The translations under genes were made by a program, and so were the position numbers. From assembly GCA_029582265.1 (NCBI GenBank), contig CM055819.1, forward strand, positions 5,187,855 to 5,251,854: DNA of 64,000 nucleotides. Reading direction: 5' to 3'. Every line of letters starts with the position of its first letter. Within the stretch, counting starts at the first letter, position 1. The stretch comes from Zoroaster sp. YZ-2022 (lineage: Eukaryota > Echinodermata > Asteroidea > Forcipulatida > Zoroasteridae). The notes beneath the pieces are model-generated. The model was not told the DNA's origin and ran no database searches. It saw nothing but the letters and a program-made list of their open reading frames with translations. Shown here in pieces: positions 29,101 to 34,929 of this stretch.

Positions 29101-32100
29101 TATCCGACACGAGTTCATTTAGTGTTGGTCATCAGCATTTACATTGAGCGGGCGGCCAGAACGAACGGGCCTGGCTGACTTCAAGATTAACCGGGATTTA
29201 CGTTGGAACTTCACAAATGCTTCGACGAAACAGTATCCTTTCTGAATTCTTAATTCGACAGTCGGTTATCTGGCCCTACCACAGCTCAGCTATACCAATC
29301 AGGAAATGAACTTCAGCAAGAATGTCAAGTTATTTTTTATTTCCAGCATTCCAAATGGAGTACACCAATAGCTAATGCGTCAAATGCCCTTGAGTAAAAG
29401 TCTCAGTTTTAACGATCTGGTATATAGACACGACGTAGAACTTGATTGCTTGAGACAGGCAAACACTGCTCGAACGTTGACGCAAGATGACTGATATAAT
29501 TTCCTTACAAACATAACGTTTTGCTTGTAAAAGTGCAGACCCGCTATGGGTTTGGTCTGCCAAGCAAACAAGGTAACGATCACGGCAGCCTCGCTTACGG
29601 CTTTAAGTACGATATCGTGTTACTATTTCAAACGTTCATTACATCAGCAGCCATTTCCTATTGCGCTGGGGGCGATTTGAGTCACTTACTAGAATTTGAA
29701 AGCACTTCTCCTCTCCCTTCTCCGAACGAGATATTTCTCTCCTGTAAATTTGATTATATTTTTGGTTTTAAGGGTACATAGTTGTTGTGTGTGTTCTCAC
29801 TTCGTTGTTGAAATTAAAATATTTAAAGGACTTGTGACCTGTGTCCTTTCTCTATGCTTGAACTCGACCTACATGACTCGGACTCGAATTAGACACCGAC
29901 GACTGAGACTGAGACTCAGACTCGACCTTCGTGGCCCAACTCGGACTCGCTCTATACAAGACTCGGACTCGCTCTATACAAGACTCGGACTCGACACCGA
30001 GTACTCAGATTCGAACTCTGGTTCGGCAGCCTCGAATACAAGTCCACAGATGAAACGGATTAACTCAGAATTATCAGTACATCAACAATGGCCACACTAT
30101 TCGCTGTAGGGGTCGCTTGTATTTTCAATATTCCTGTGTTGTGTAGTGGTTAATTTCTGACATCCGACATACTGTAGTAATTTTGATGGGTTGAAAAAAT
30201 AAATGGTCTCTGCAGCCATATTTAAATACTTTTATAGGTATGCGTCCCAGCGTTGCAATTATCTGTGCATGTCGCCACTGTCAGTAAATTACCAGACATC
30301 GAGTCAAGGCTATACATCAATGTGTAGTACTGATATCAAATTATTTATAATTTGATAAAATTATTATGAGTACTTTACAGTATGTGGATATGCATTCTGG
30401 AAAGTGTACAGGGAATTCTCAACCCATTTTAAAAAGGAGTTTTCACTCTTTTGTTTGAACTTTAGGCAGGCTACTGTATACTTGGTATTAACCCTAACCA
30501 CCCAAAATCAATCAAAATCCTCCAAGGAGCACTTTTTTGGGAAAAATTCAGCACTGTTGTAAACTGGTACTTTCACCTCTTCAAATGGGGCAAAATTACT
30601 ACCTGGCAAGAAGTACAGGCCATAAGTGCTGAATGTGAAAGATCAACGAAAATGCATGGTGCATTTTGAAGATAAGGACATGTTTCCAAAAGTGCACTGA
30701 TGGATTTTGGAGGATTCAGGAAGGTTCCAACCCAGAATACCTAGGGGGTTAGGGTTAAGTTGGTGATGGTATCACACAATATTTTGTTTGTTTGGTGGCT
30801 ATATCATTTAACCCTAACTCCCTACGCCCATTTGCTTACACATAACCTGAATCCTTCCTAACTCCCTAGGTCCATTTGCTTACACATAACCTGAATCCTT
30901 CCTAACTCCCTAGGCCCATTTGCTTACACATAACCTGAATCCTTCCTAACTCCCTAGGCCCATTTGCTTACACATAACCTGAATCCTTCCTAACTCCCTA
31001 GGTCCATTTGCTTACACATAACCTGAATCCTTCCTAACTCCCTAGGCCCATTTGCTTACACATAACCTGAATCCTTCCTAACTCCCTAGGTCCATTTGCT
31101 TACACATAACCTGAATCCTTCATAACTCCCTAGGCCCATTTGCTTACACATAACCTGAATCCTTCCTAACTCCCTAGACCCATTTGCTTACACATAACCT
31201 GAATCCTTCCTAACTCCCTAGGTCCATTTGCTTACACATAACCTGAATCCTTCCTAACTCCCTAGGCCCATTTGCTTACACATAACCTGAATCCTTCCTA
31301 ACTCCCTAGGCCCATTTGCTTACACATAACCTGAATCCTCCAAAATCCTTCAGTAGTAAAGCAAGCACATGACATGTATGCACACATGTGTTTCTAATCT
31401 GTGATACATGTACATGGCCAGGGACCCTCCCTGCATGCATGGAGCAATAAACAGTGTCCACTGACCCAAGCACTGACCTTGCAATCACTACAACAAACAT
31501 GGATGTACATATACCCATGGAGGAAGAAAACAGAGTGTTTTCTTCCTCCATGATGTACCATAGAAAGGCAAGTATGCCTAATAACCTCAATCCTCCAAAA
31601 TCCTTCACTTTATGCTATGGTCCCACAGGAATATTTCGATCTTTCTGTCGAAATATATTTCGATTCTTGTTTTTTTTGTTATTTTTAATAATTTCGTCAA
31701 AATCTCGTATAAATATCGACAAAATATCTTTTTTCCGTGAGAATTTTTTTTGTTTGTATTTTCTCGACAATTTCGATTCATTTTCGATTTCATTTCGACG
31801 ACTTTCGACTGTTTAGATCATTTCGACTGGCATTTCGACAAATTTCGACTGTTTAGACTGTTTAGATTGATTTCGATTTTTTTTCGATTAATTTTCGATT
31901 TAAAAAAAAATTTGGACAAATGTTTCGATTTATTTCGACTGTTACGATTGTTTAGACTATTTAGACAGTTTAGATTTATTTCGACTGTTTTTCGAACTTT
32001 TAGACTGTTAAGACTATTTCGATTTCATTTTCGACAGTTTCGATAAAATGTCGACAAAATTTCGATAAATTTGATCGAAACTTTATCGAAAAATATTGGT

Positions 32101-33890
32101 CAGGTTTAATAATTTTCGATTAATGATTTTTTTTTTCGACAAATATCGACAGTTTCGATTTTTTTAGACTCTTTAGACTATTTCGACTTTTCTCGAATTT
32201 TTTTTGTAAAAAATCAAAAATCTTGACGAAACACGATCGAGAGAGTCGAAATCTCTGTGGGACCATAGCATTAGCAAAGAGGATTTTGGAGGATTATAAA
32301 GGAGCAGTGTCGTCATGATCAGAGCAGACTTTGGACAGGACATGGAATCGATGTCCTAACTGTAGTTTAAGATGAACGCAGTGACTGAAGATTACTGGCT
32401 CATTTATGCAGCAGCAAAGGTAATATGACCTTATCATGTGGGGTATTATGACAGTCACTGAGTTAATGTAAAACTAGTATTCTAATTCCATGCCCTGTTG
32501 ATCGTGACGGTATTGTCTCTTTATAATTGGGCCTTGACACAATACAAAAAGTGCACTGAACTTGCATAAACGTGCAAACCAAACGCGGTTAAACTCAAAC
32601 TGCCACATGCAGACTTCTAGAAACATGTGTTTTAATATTTTCATTAAGCTCTACTATTTATAGAATGCTCCATAATGATATAAAATTACATTATATATCA
32701 AAAGTATCAAGCAGTAAGATTAAGTGAACAAATAAATGTTCATCTATAATATGAATCCAGCTAATTAAATGAAAATAAACAGTATTTCCTGGAAGTTTTT
32801 GTTCCATAAAACGGGACAATTAGACGGGATGTTTTTCAATGCAAAGACCAATATAAAAACAATCTATAGAAACAATAGAAACAACACTATAGAAACAATC
32901 AAGGTGACATTCACTGGTGTTATGTAAACATCCCAGTCTTTGCAGAATTGATCATGAGTGATTTCTTGCCGTCACTTCCTGCGTGTACACCAAATAATCG
33001 TATAATTCGGTTCGCTTGTGAAGTTTAAAAGGAACAATCAGGGCATGAACGATCAACAGGGCATGAAATCAGAGTGCTAGTTTTAAATTAACTCAGTGAC
33101 TGAAAATAATATCCCACATGAAAAAGTCATATTACCGTTGCTGCTGCATAAATAAGCCAGTAATTTTCAGTCACTGTGTTCATCTTAAACTAGGACACCG
33201 ATTCCATGCCCTGTTGAAAGTCTGCTCAGATCGTGACAATACTGCCCCTTTAAACATTATACACAGCATGGGAGTCTCTAGGATTTTTGAATGAGGGTTC
33301 AGATGTTTGGAATATATATTTGTTTCGATGTACACTATATAGGCCTAATCTGAACCGTGTTTTTGGGAGAACGCTTGTGAAAAAAGTCGTAATTAAAAAC
33401 TAAAATGGCAGTCAAAAAGAGAGTTGGGGGAGGGGTTGTCAGGACACGGTGGAACCTCTGGGTCTGTGCAGTCTAATTTGATTAAGGTCGATTTTTGTTT
33501 TGTTTTCTTGATCAGATGTATGTTTCTCTTGGAGAAAAGATGGAGGGGGTAATATCAGACCTGGAGCTAGCCAGCATGTACGAAATGGGGGACTACCTGT
33601 TTCGCGATTCAACCTCCCCCGGGGACACCAGCTCGGGCTCTGGCGGCCAGACATCGCCCGGCAGCAGCACCTCCGTGTACCTTGGGATTGAAGCCATCTT
33701 ACGGCAACTGAACGAGGCCATCCGCAATGGGCCTAGCATATCTTCGGATGTCATTTTCGCCTTCACCATTCCTTTGTTACTGATACTAGTGCTCACCGTT
33801 ATGTGCCTGATATCCAACCTGTGTTGTGCCCAGGACATAAACGTGGAATCAACACGCGGGAGGAGCCGAATGTCCGAGGTCAGCAGGTGA
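3379..33890 (+). CDS. MOLO1-domain type I membrane protein, complete gene (4 coding exons)
   Basis: Four exons join in frame: 3379-3625, 11964-12108, 22851-22974 and 33516-33890 (stop TGA 33888-33890), giving 891 nt and 296 residues. Intron phases are 1, 2 and 0 and every border is GT/AG. The product has a hydrophobic signal peptide (about residues 1-30), the YPDP...CG and WVCDPDHVLS signatures in the first exon, an NTTW N-glycosylation site, GYLIGLALVYQL at the second exon end, a segment with WFSGQGCDD and LVFYS (third exon), then MYVSLG in the fourth. A Ser/Gly-rich loop (about residues 203-225), one membrane helix (about 251-273) and a short cytoplasmic tail follow. This order matches the Modulator of levamisole receptor-1 (MOLO1, TPM-like fold) family. 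C. elegans MOLO-1 is an auxiliary subunit of levamisole-type acetylcholine receptors. Family membership is well supported; an ion-channel partner here is only inferred. The ATG at 3379 is the first in-frame ATG of the open frame and directly precedes the signal peptide. Introns of 8.3, 10.7 and 10.5 kb are packed with transposon relics. Confidence 0.86.
3751..4216. repeat. Tandem duplication of a 248-bp unit
   Basis: GGAAAGAATGTTAAACCCAA at 3751 recurs as GGAAAGAATGTCAAACCCAA at 3999. The copies share AGCAGACGACAAAATG, ATATCGTTTTCAATCCTCAC and GTGTCCTCT. The second copy is interrupted by the hAT-type element at 4217. Confidence 0.8.
4217..4385. mobile_element. hAT-type MITE
   Basis: The termini are CAGGCACGTAGCC and GTAGCTACGTGCCTG. 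It is flanked by 8-bp duplications CATATTTG and CATATTCG, which differ by one base. Confidence 0.75.
4530..5076 (+). mobile_element. tRNA-Leu-like SINE, copy 2, with nested MITE
   Basis: The same head (CATGGCCGAGCGGTTTAGTG, GGTTCGAATCCC) and body (CTTTGAGCAAGACACTTTAC) as the copy at 2252, and a tail GCGCCTTGAGCACCAGTTTG ending in ATT repeats. The body is longer and is split by the element at 4803. Confidence 0.85.
4803..4970. mobile_element. 168-bp MITE nested in the SINE
   Basis: Perfect 15-bp inverted termini CAGGCCTGATACTAT, flanked by TTTATG on both sides (4797-4802 and 4971-4976). The termini look hAT-like but the duplication is 6 bp, so the superfamily is uncertain. Confidence 0.75.
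5820..6260. repeat. Low-complexity AATGGT-rich stretch
   Basis: Many short copies of AATGGT, TTTGAATGG and CTAATACAAAACCTTGTTTG occur. It begins with the AAAGGGAAGGTAAAGCATTG repeat start also seen near 37990, 50380, 52055 and 55080. No gene is seen between 5080 and 6589. Confidence 0.5.
6570..7452. repeat. Tandem segmental duplication, one copy carrying a TTAA MITE
   Basis: Copy one (6570-7117) and copy two (7157-7452) share GATTGTGATG, CAGATATAC, GTGATTAAGCCAT, ATAGGATAGCGCATAGAAG and ATATCTGAATGGATTCATAA. Only the first contains the MITE 6590-6813, so the second keeps the empty target ACAATTTAATTCAATATT. Confidence 0.82.
6590..6813 (+). mobile_element. TTAA-target MITE, copy 2 (with paralogous empty site)
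   Basis: It runs from TTAAAGGGGCAGTATCGTCA to TACTGCCCCTTTAA. Comparison with 7175-7195 shows a single TTAA at the empty site and TTAA at each end here, which proves the 4-bp target duplication. TTAA targeting points to piggyBac or Kolobok-type transposases. Confidence 0.9.
7624..8524. mobile_element. TIR element (CAGGCGCGGATCC ends), composite
   Basis: The termini are CAGGCGCGGATCCAGG and CCTGGATCCACGCCTG, flanked by CTTAT at both ends. The interior contains an AT microsatellite (8159-8193), a GC-rich GGGGCC segment and a reversed SINE tail fragment (8342-8415). Confidence 0.7.
8342..8415 (-). mobile_element. SINE 3' tail fragment
   Basis: Read on the minus strand, CGCGCCTTGAGCGCC followed by GGTGGATATGTGCGC and an ATT-like tail matches the ends of the SINEs at 2252 and 4530. 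Confidence 0.6.
9494..9603 (+). repeat. GTTCT-hairpin repeat family, copy
   Basis: It contains GCCATGTAATGATCTCTTC, GGCTCTGAGAAGAGCC, and CAACGTTTCGACTATACTCT followed by GTCATCAGGA. Related copies are at 12333-12452, 18496-18627, 46892-46955 and 49861-50028, and a fragment is near 10180-10262. Confidence 0.65.
9690..10085 (-). repeat. Minus-strand copy of the repeat that carries the 44-bp minisatellite
   Basis: ACACATGTGTGCATACATGT, GGAGGGTCCCTGGCCATGTA and TTATGTGTAAGCAAATGGGC are the reverse complement of sequence at 31340-31600. Here the 44-bp unit is present about once, against about 12 times at 30.8-31.3 kb. Confidence 0.75.
10830..11290 (+). repeat. Unclassified repeat family C, copy 1
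   Basis: TCCAAACCTCTAGTTTCTTG, TGGAAAGTCTGTAAAT, CCAGGCCTGCTACCC and TTTACTTTTGTCAAATCA are shared with 26930-27215 and, in part, 38770-38925. The class is unknown. Confidence 0.65.
11600..11890 (+). promoter_or_regulatory. Possible internal promoter: two CRE palindromes, TATA box, YY1-like site
   Basis: Two perfect TGACGTCA palindromes lie at 11603-11610 and 11706-11713. A TATATAAA box follows at 11722-11729, nine bases after the second CRE, and CAAGATGGCG, a YY1-like motif, is at 11881-11890. The cluster ends about 75 bases before exon 2 of the MOLO1-like gene. A transcript starting here would run into exon 2, but the ATGs between 11860 and 11963 reach stops first, so no alternative N-terminus is evident. 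It may be a promoter carried by an old repeat. Function is inferred only from motif spacing. Confidence 0.33.
11964..12108 (+). CDS. MOLO1-like gene, exon 2
   Basis: The acceptor is a pyrimidine-rich tract ending TTCGCAG and the donor is GG|GTAAGA. It adds 145 nt (end phase 2): ILLDNFLKTI, then a cysteine-rich CDCEEVSCPGGD segment and GYLIGLALVYQLNVEEG. The two-base remainder joins the single G that opens exon 3. Confidence 0.83.
12333..12452 (+). repeat. GTTCT-hairpin repeat family, copy
   Basis: GCGGTGACACCATGTGAAAT, GTTCTGGAAAGAAC, and CGACGTTTCGATCAGTATGC followed by TCTGATCGTCTTCAGGAGA. Confidence 0.65.
12545..12940. mobile_element. hAT-type MITE (AAGCTTGGGCGATA ends)
   Basis: The termini are TAAGCTTGGGCGATA and TATCGCCCAAGCTTC, with an exact 8-bp duplication CTCATGAT on both sides (12537-12544, 12941-12948). 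The ends are rich in ATCGCGATA palindromes. A 100-codon open frame inside has no recognisable domain and is treated as chance. Confidence 0.82.
12950..14880. other. Intronic stretch, no gene seen
   Basis: It holds a CCCT/CCTCC microsatellite at 13503-13627 and otherwise unremarkable sequence. An open frame at 14245-14661 shows no domain, signal peptide or codon pattern that would support a gene. Confidence 0.5.
13503..13627. repeat. CCCT/CCTCC microsatellite
   Basis: About 125 bp of irregular CCCT and CCTCC units on the plus strand, inside intron 2 of the MOLO1-like gene. Confidence 0.9.
15558..15673. repeat. 10-bp tandem array CATCTACTCG / TATCAACTCG
   Basis: About five or six copies of CATCTACTCG are followed by about six of TATCAACTCG, then decay. 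It lies within the interior of the TWA-target element. Confidence 0.9.
16019..16639. mobile_element. 621-bp TWA-target element nested in the previous one
   Basis: The termini are TGCCCCAGTCACATTGGAG and CTCCAGTGTGACTGGGGCA, flanked by TAA (16016-16018, 16640-16642). The interior is dominated by a different word set: ACGAC, GTCGTGCGACTAGTCG-like palindromes and AAGACC. Confidence 0.82.
17155..17245 (+). mobile_element. TTAA-target MITE, copy 3 (3' half)
   Basis: It covers CAGTCACTGTGTTCATCTCA through ATTCCATGCCCTGTTGAAAG to ACCCTTTAA. The 5' half is absent. Confidence 0.75.
17281..17411. mobile_element. 131-bp MITE (ACACTGCAAAAAC ends)
   Basis: The ends are ACACTGCAAAAACTGTGTTG and CGGTTTTTGCAGCGT, with sub-terminal inverted GTTAAAAACAACAC/GTGTTATTTTAAC. 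The flanks are compatible with a TA target. Confidence 0.6.
17522..18046 (+). mobile_element. Element with TATCCGGATACCCG motifs, copy 1
   Basis: It shares GGATACCCGACCGAAACTGT, ATTTAAGCCACACAAA, TTTATACATTCAGGAGTATT and the end CACAGCCTTA with 36930-37416. The left end is truncated relative to that copy. Confidence 0.65.
18496..18627 (+). repeat. GTTCT-hairpin repeat family, copy
   Basis: GGTAACACCATGTATATAAT, AATCTCTTCTTGGAAGAAGT, and CGACGTTTCGATCATTGTGC followed by a CTTCAGGA end. 18630-19880 otherwise shows no gene. Confidence 0.6.
19883..20151. mobile_element. 269-bp MITE with long inverted ends
   Basis: The ends CACTGTAAAAACTCCAGGG and CCCTGGAGTTTTTAGAGTG extend inward as ACCCGGAAAAGGG/CCCTTTTCCGGGT. 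The interior repeats GGGTCAGACCCATTTCT. The target duplication is unresolved. Confidence 0.75.
20700..21200. repeat. Two related hairpins around a pyrimidine-rich TTTTCTGTC stretch
   Basis: TTGCTATCGAGGTACGATAG (20707) and TTGCTATCGGGGTACGATAG (21172) are near-identical hairpins. Between them lie repeated CCCATCTTTTCTGTCT units. No gene is seen from 20152 to 22008. Confidence 0.55.
22017..22337. mobile_element. hAT-type MITE (GGTTAACCGGTTAA-rich)
   Basis: Inverted ends are rich in GGTTAACCGGTTAACCG and flanked by the exact 8-bp duplication GGAGCATG (22009-22016, 22338-22345). A truncated relative lies at 39985-40064, against the GPCR pseudogene. Confidence 0.8.
22585..22792 (+). mobile_element. 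TTAA-target MITE, copy 4 (5' end eroded)
   Basis: It starts at CAACAGGGCATGGAATCGG and ends GACGATGCCGTCCCTTTTAA, about 60 bases before exon 3 of the MOLO1-like gene. Confidence 0.78.
22851..22974 (+). CDS. MOLO1-like gene, exon 3
   Basis: The acceptor is TATTTTTCAG and the donor GAG|GTACGT. The exon is 124 nt and ends in phase 0. It encodes MHFEPINVKAATFAKDTRQK followed by WFSGQGCDDTALVFYSKFSNE. This is the central MOLO1 strand region, where family members carry a W-x-G-x-x-C-D/N motif and a hydrophobic strand. Confidence 0.83.
23510..23985 (+). repeat. Degenerate TTTTCTCTTTCTGTCA array with a 24-bp core
   Basis: It is pyrimidine-rich with recurring TTTTCT and CTGTCA words. At 23845-23935 a unit TTATTATCCCTTTTCCGTCA repeats three to four times. 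Open frames here reflect composition only. Confidence 0.6.
24821..24902 (+). mobile_element. TTAA-target MITE, copy 5 (internal deletion)
   Basis: TTAAAAGGACAGGGACTAGC joins directly to CACCGATTCCATACCCCCTG and the usual 3' end TTGTCCCGTTAA. Confidence 0.68.
25637..25766. repeat. Foldback GGTAAAGACC / TTTACCGCCCGG
   Basis: CCTTTACCGCCCGGTTTTGT near 25647 faces ACAAAACCGGTCGGTAACC near 25735. This forms a 130-bp inverted repeat. A related GGTCTTTACCGCGGGATAAA occurs near 38538. Confidence 0.55.
25800..26048 (+). repeat. Unclassified repeat family D, copy 1
   Basis: GGGCAAATTCACGTTTTGGG, TGATTACGTTTTGTCCAATC and GGGCATTTATGAAT are shared with 47965-48118 and in part 55250-55500. Confidence 0.62.
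26190..26409 (+). mobile_element. TTAA-target MITE, copy 6
   Basis: It runs TTTAAAGGGGCAGTATCGTC to TACGATATTGTTCCTTTAA with both arms of the GGGCATGG/CCATGCCC pair partly eroded. Confidence 0.8.
26930..27215 (+). repeat. Unclassified repeat family C, copy 2
   Basis: TTCTCAGGATTTTTTTCCTG, TCTTCAAAGAAGAGAAGTAG and TCCAAACCTCTAGTTTCCTG match 10830-11290. Confidence 0.65.
27216..30660. other. Intron 3 stretch, no gene seen
   Basis: It contains segments shared with other parts of the window (27320-27410 with 18730-18830; 28308-28410 with 42651-42760) and a short ACTCG-rich array at 29872-30025. No convincing exon was found; the exon-3-to-exon-4 join of the MOLO1-like gene is seamless without one. 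Confidence 0.5.
29872..30025. repeat. GACTCGGACTCGCTCTATAC minisatellite
   Basis: ACTCG words are dense, and a 23-bp unit containing CTCGGACTCGCTCTATACAA is repeated exactly twice from about 29940. Confidence 0.7.
30812..31340 (+). repeat. 44-bp minisatellite, about 12 copies
   Basis: The unit begins TAACTCCCTAGGCCCATTTG and continues CTTACACATAACCTGAATCC. Copies are nearly identical, differing at CCTAGG(C/T)CC and a few bases. The array expands a word present once in the related repeat at 9690-10085. Confidence 0.93.
31613..32270. mobile_element. 658-bp TWA-target element with TTTCGA-rich interior
   Basis: The termini are TGCTATGGTCCCACAG and CTGTGGGACCATAGCA, flanked by TTA (31610-31612, 32271-32273). 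It splits a sequence whose unbroken relative is at 9780-9810. The interior is built from TTTCGA, TTTCGACTGTT and GTTTAGACT words. No transposase was found. Confidence 0.85.
32295..32525 (+). mobile_element. TTAA-target MITE, copy 7
   Basis: It runs TTATAAAGGAGCAGTGTCGT to GACGGTATTGTCTCTTTATAA. The arms contain GGACATGGAATCGATG and ATTCCATGCCCTGTTG. Confidence 0.8.
33024..33253 (+). mobile_element. TTAA-target MITE, copy 8
   Basis: It starts TTTAAAAGGAACAATCAGGG and ends GACAATACTGCCCCTTTAA, about 260 bases upstream of the last MOLO1-like exon. A short internal duplication, CAGGGCATGAACGATCAACA, is visible. Confidence 0.82.
33516..33890 (+). CDS. MOLO1-like gene, last exon (Ser/Gly loop, TM helix, tail)
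   Basis: The acceptor is TTGATCAG directly before ATGTATGTT, which is read here as an internal Met and not as a start. It encodes MYVSLGEKMEG, a Ser/Gly/Thr-rich stretch of about 22 residues, VYLGIEAILRQLNEAI, and a membrane helix (IFAFTIPLLLILVLTVMCLI). It ends in a basic tail with RGRSRMSEVSR and a TGA stop. The last 70 coding bases belong to a 109-bp tandem duplication that continues past the stop. Confidence 0.85.
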   Translation: MYVSLGEKMEGVISDLELASMYEMGDYLFRDSTSPGDTSSGSGGQTSPGSSTSVYLGIEAILRQLNEAIRNGPSISSDVIFAFTIPLLLILVLTVMCLISNLCCAQDINVESTRGRSRMSEVSR

Positions 33891-34037
33891 TAGCGTCCCC
33901 GTCAGCAGGGCGCTCGTCCCGGCGGCCCTGTGGTGTGCCCTGGACATAACCGTGGAACCAACACGCGGGAGGGTCCGATTGTCCGAGGCCAGCAGGTGAT
34001 AGCGTCCCCGTCGGTAGGGCGCTCGGCCCGGCTTTCT
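33820..34037 (+). repeat. 109-bp tandem duplication spanning the MOLO1-like stop codon
   Basis: The segment beginning TGTGTTGTGCCCAGGACATA at 33820 recurs at 33929 with about 90 percent identity. Each copy contains AACACGCGGGAGG, TGTCCGAGG and CAGCAGGTGATAGCGTCC. The first copy encodes the cytoplasmic tail and stop. The second lies in the 3' UTR and, because 109 is not a multiple of three, would be in another frame. Confidence 0.85.
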
Positions 34038-34388
34038 GAGATAAAACTCAACTTTTTTTCAACGACCAACGACGTGTGTCTTAGCTTTTCGTCCACAGCG
34101 TGCACGGACGTTTTCAATATTGAATCCCGGGAATTGGCTTGGCATGGTGTTAATTGTTTTCTGAAACTACGGGGACAACTTAGTGTGTGTATATTACTGG
34201 GTTATATCGCTTTAAAATGTTTAAATGAAGGGTACCAATTGCAGTGAAGCGCTTCTTGTATGACGATCTATGATGAGCTGGCTTTTATACACATCACACG
34301 ATTTGTATAGGTTCACTATTGTGTATGTATTCCAGAAATTTTATCTTTCATAAATGGCAACTTGCCTAAAAAATAATCATGCACCATG

Positions 34389-34394
34389 AATAAA
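34389..34394 (+). terminator. Candidate poly(A) signal of the MOLO1-like gene
   Basis: AATAAA lies 499 bases after the stop codon, on the coding strand, and before the mariner-type MITE at 34611. No other canonical hexamer was noticed between the stop and this site. Use is inferred. Confidence 0.4.
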
Positions 34395-34610
34395 ATTGGC
34401 ATCAATGTTGTTGTTCTAACTTCCTCATTTGAAAATGACCTACAGAGGTTTTTATCTCGAGTATATGTATATTCACGTCTCTGAAAACACTTTGAAGCAT
34501 TTTTCATAATTTCTGATCCCGAGTTAACATTTTATATCTAATGAATTTCTTTTTCAGATTAAGCAATATACAGTCAATTACCTTTTTTCTGTTGATTAAA
34601 TATAGGCCTA

Positions 34611-34875
34611 CTACTCAAAACAATTTAGGGAACACCGGAATAATCTCAGTTAAAGGAAGATCATTTATTTCAGATAAACACAATGTTTCACAGAATTGAT
34701 GAGAAACAACTGCACAATGAAACAGATGATAAAGGATGCATGTAGTGATTACACATTTCATGACATGACTACTGAAAGAGAGAGGAGGGGGTTGCAAATG
34801 AAAATCCCGGTTCATGGAACATTTCAAACCTATTTGATGTTAAAAATCCGGTGTTCCCTAAATTGTTTTGAGTAG
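34611..34875. mobile_element. 265-bp mariner-type MITE
   Basis: The inverted ends start CTACTCAAAACAATTTAGGG and continue AACACCGG, nearly perfect over 28 bp. TA flanks both sides (34609-34610, 34876-34877), the Tc1/mariner target signature. A 70-codon minus-strand frame inside is not a transposase. Confidence 0.87.
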
Positions 34876-34885
34876 TATATTTATA

Positions 34886-34886
<1 letters not shown>

Positions 34887-34926
<40 letters not shown>
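34887..34926. repeat. TA microsatellite
   Basis: About 40 bp of TA repeats follow the mariner-type element. Confidence 0.95.
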
Positions 34927-34928
<2 letters not shown>

Positions 34929-34929
34929 G

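Noticed and set aside
29543..29572. Short exon-like ACCCGCTATGGGTTTGGTCT between AG and GTAACG
   Set aside because: It would break the continuous FYSKFSNE-MYVSLG strand of the MOLO1 domain; the splice sites are probably coincidental.
30812..31340. Possible CRISPR-like array
   Set aside because: Units are contiguous 44-bp tandem copies without variable spacers, in a eukaryotic intron.
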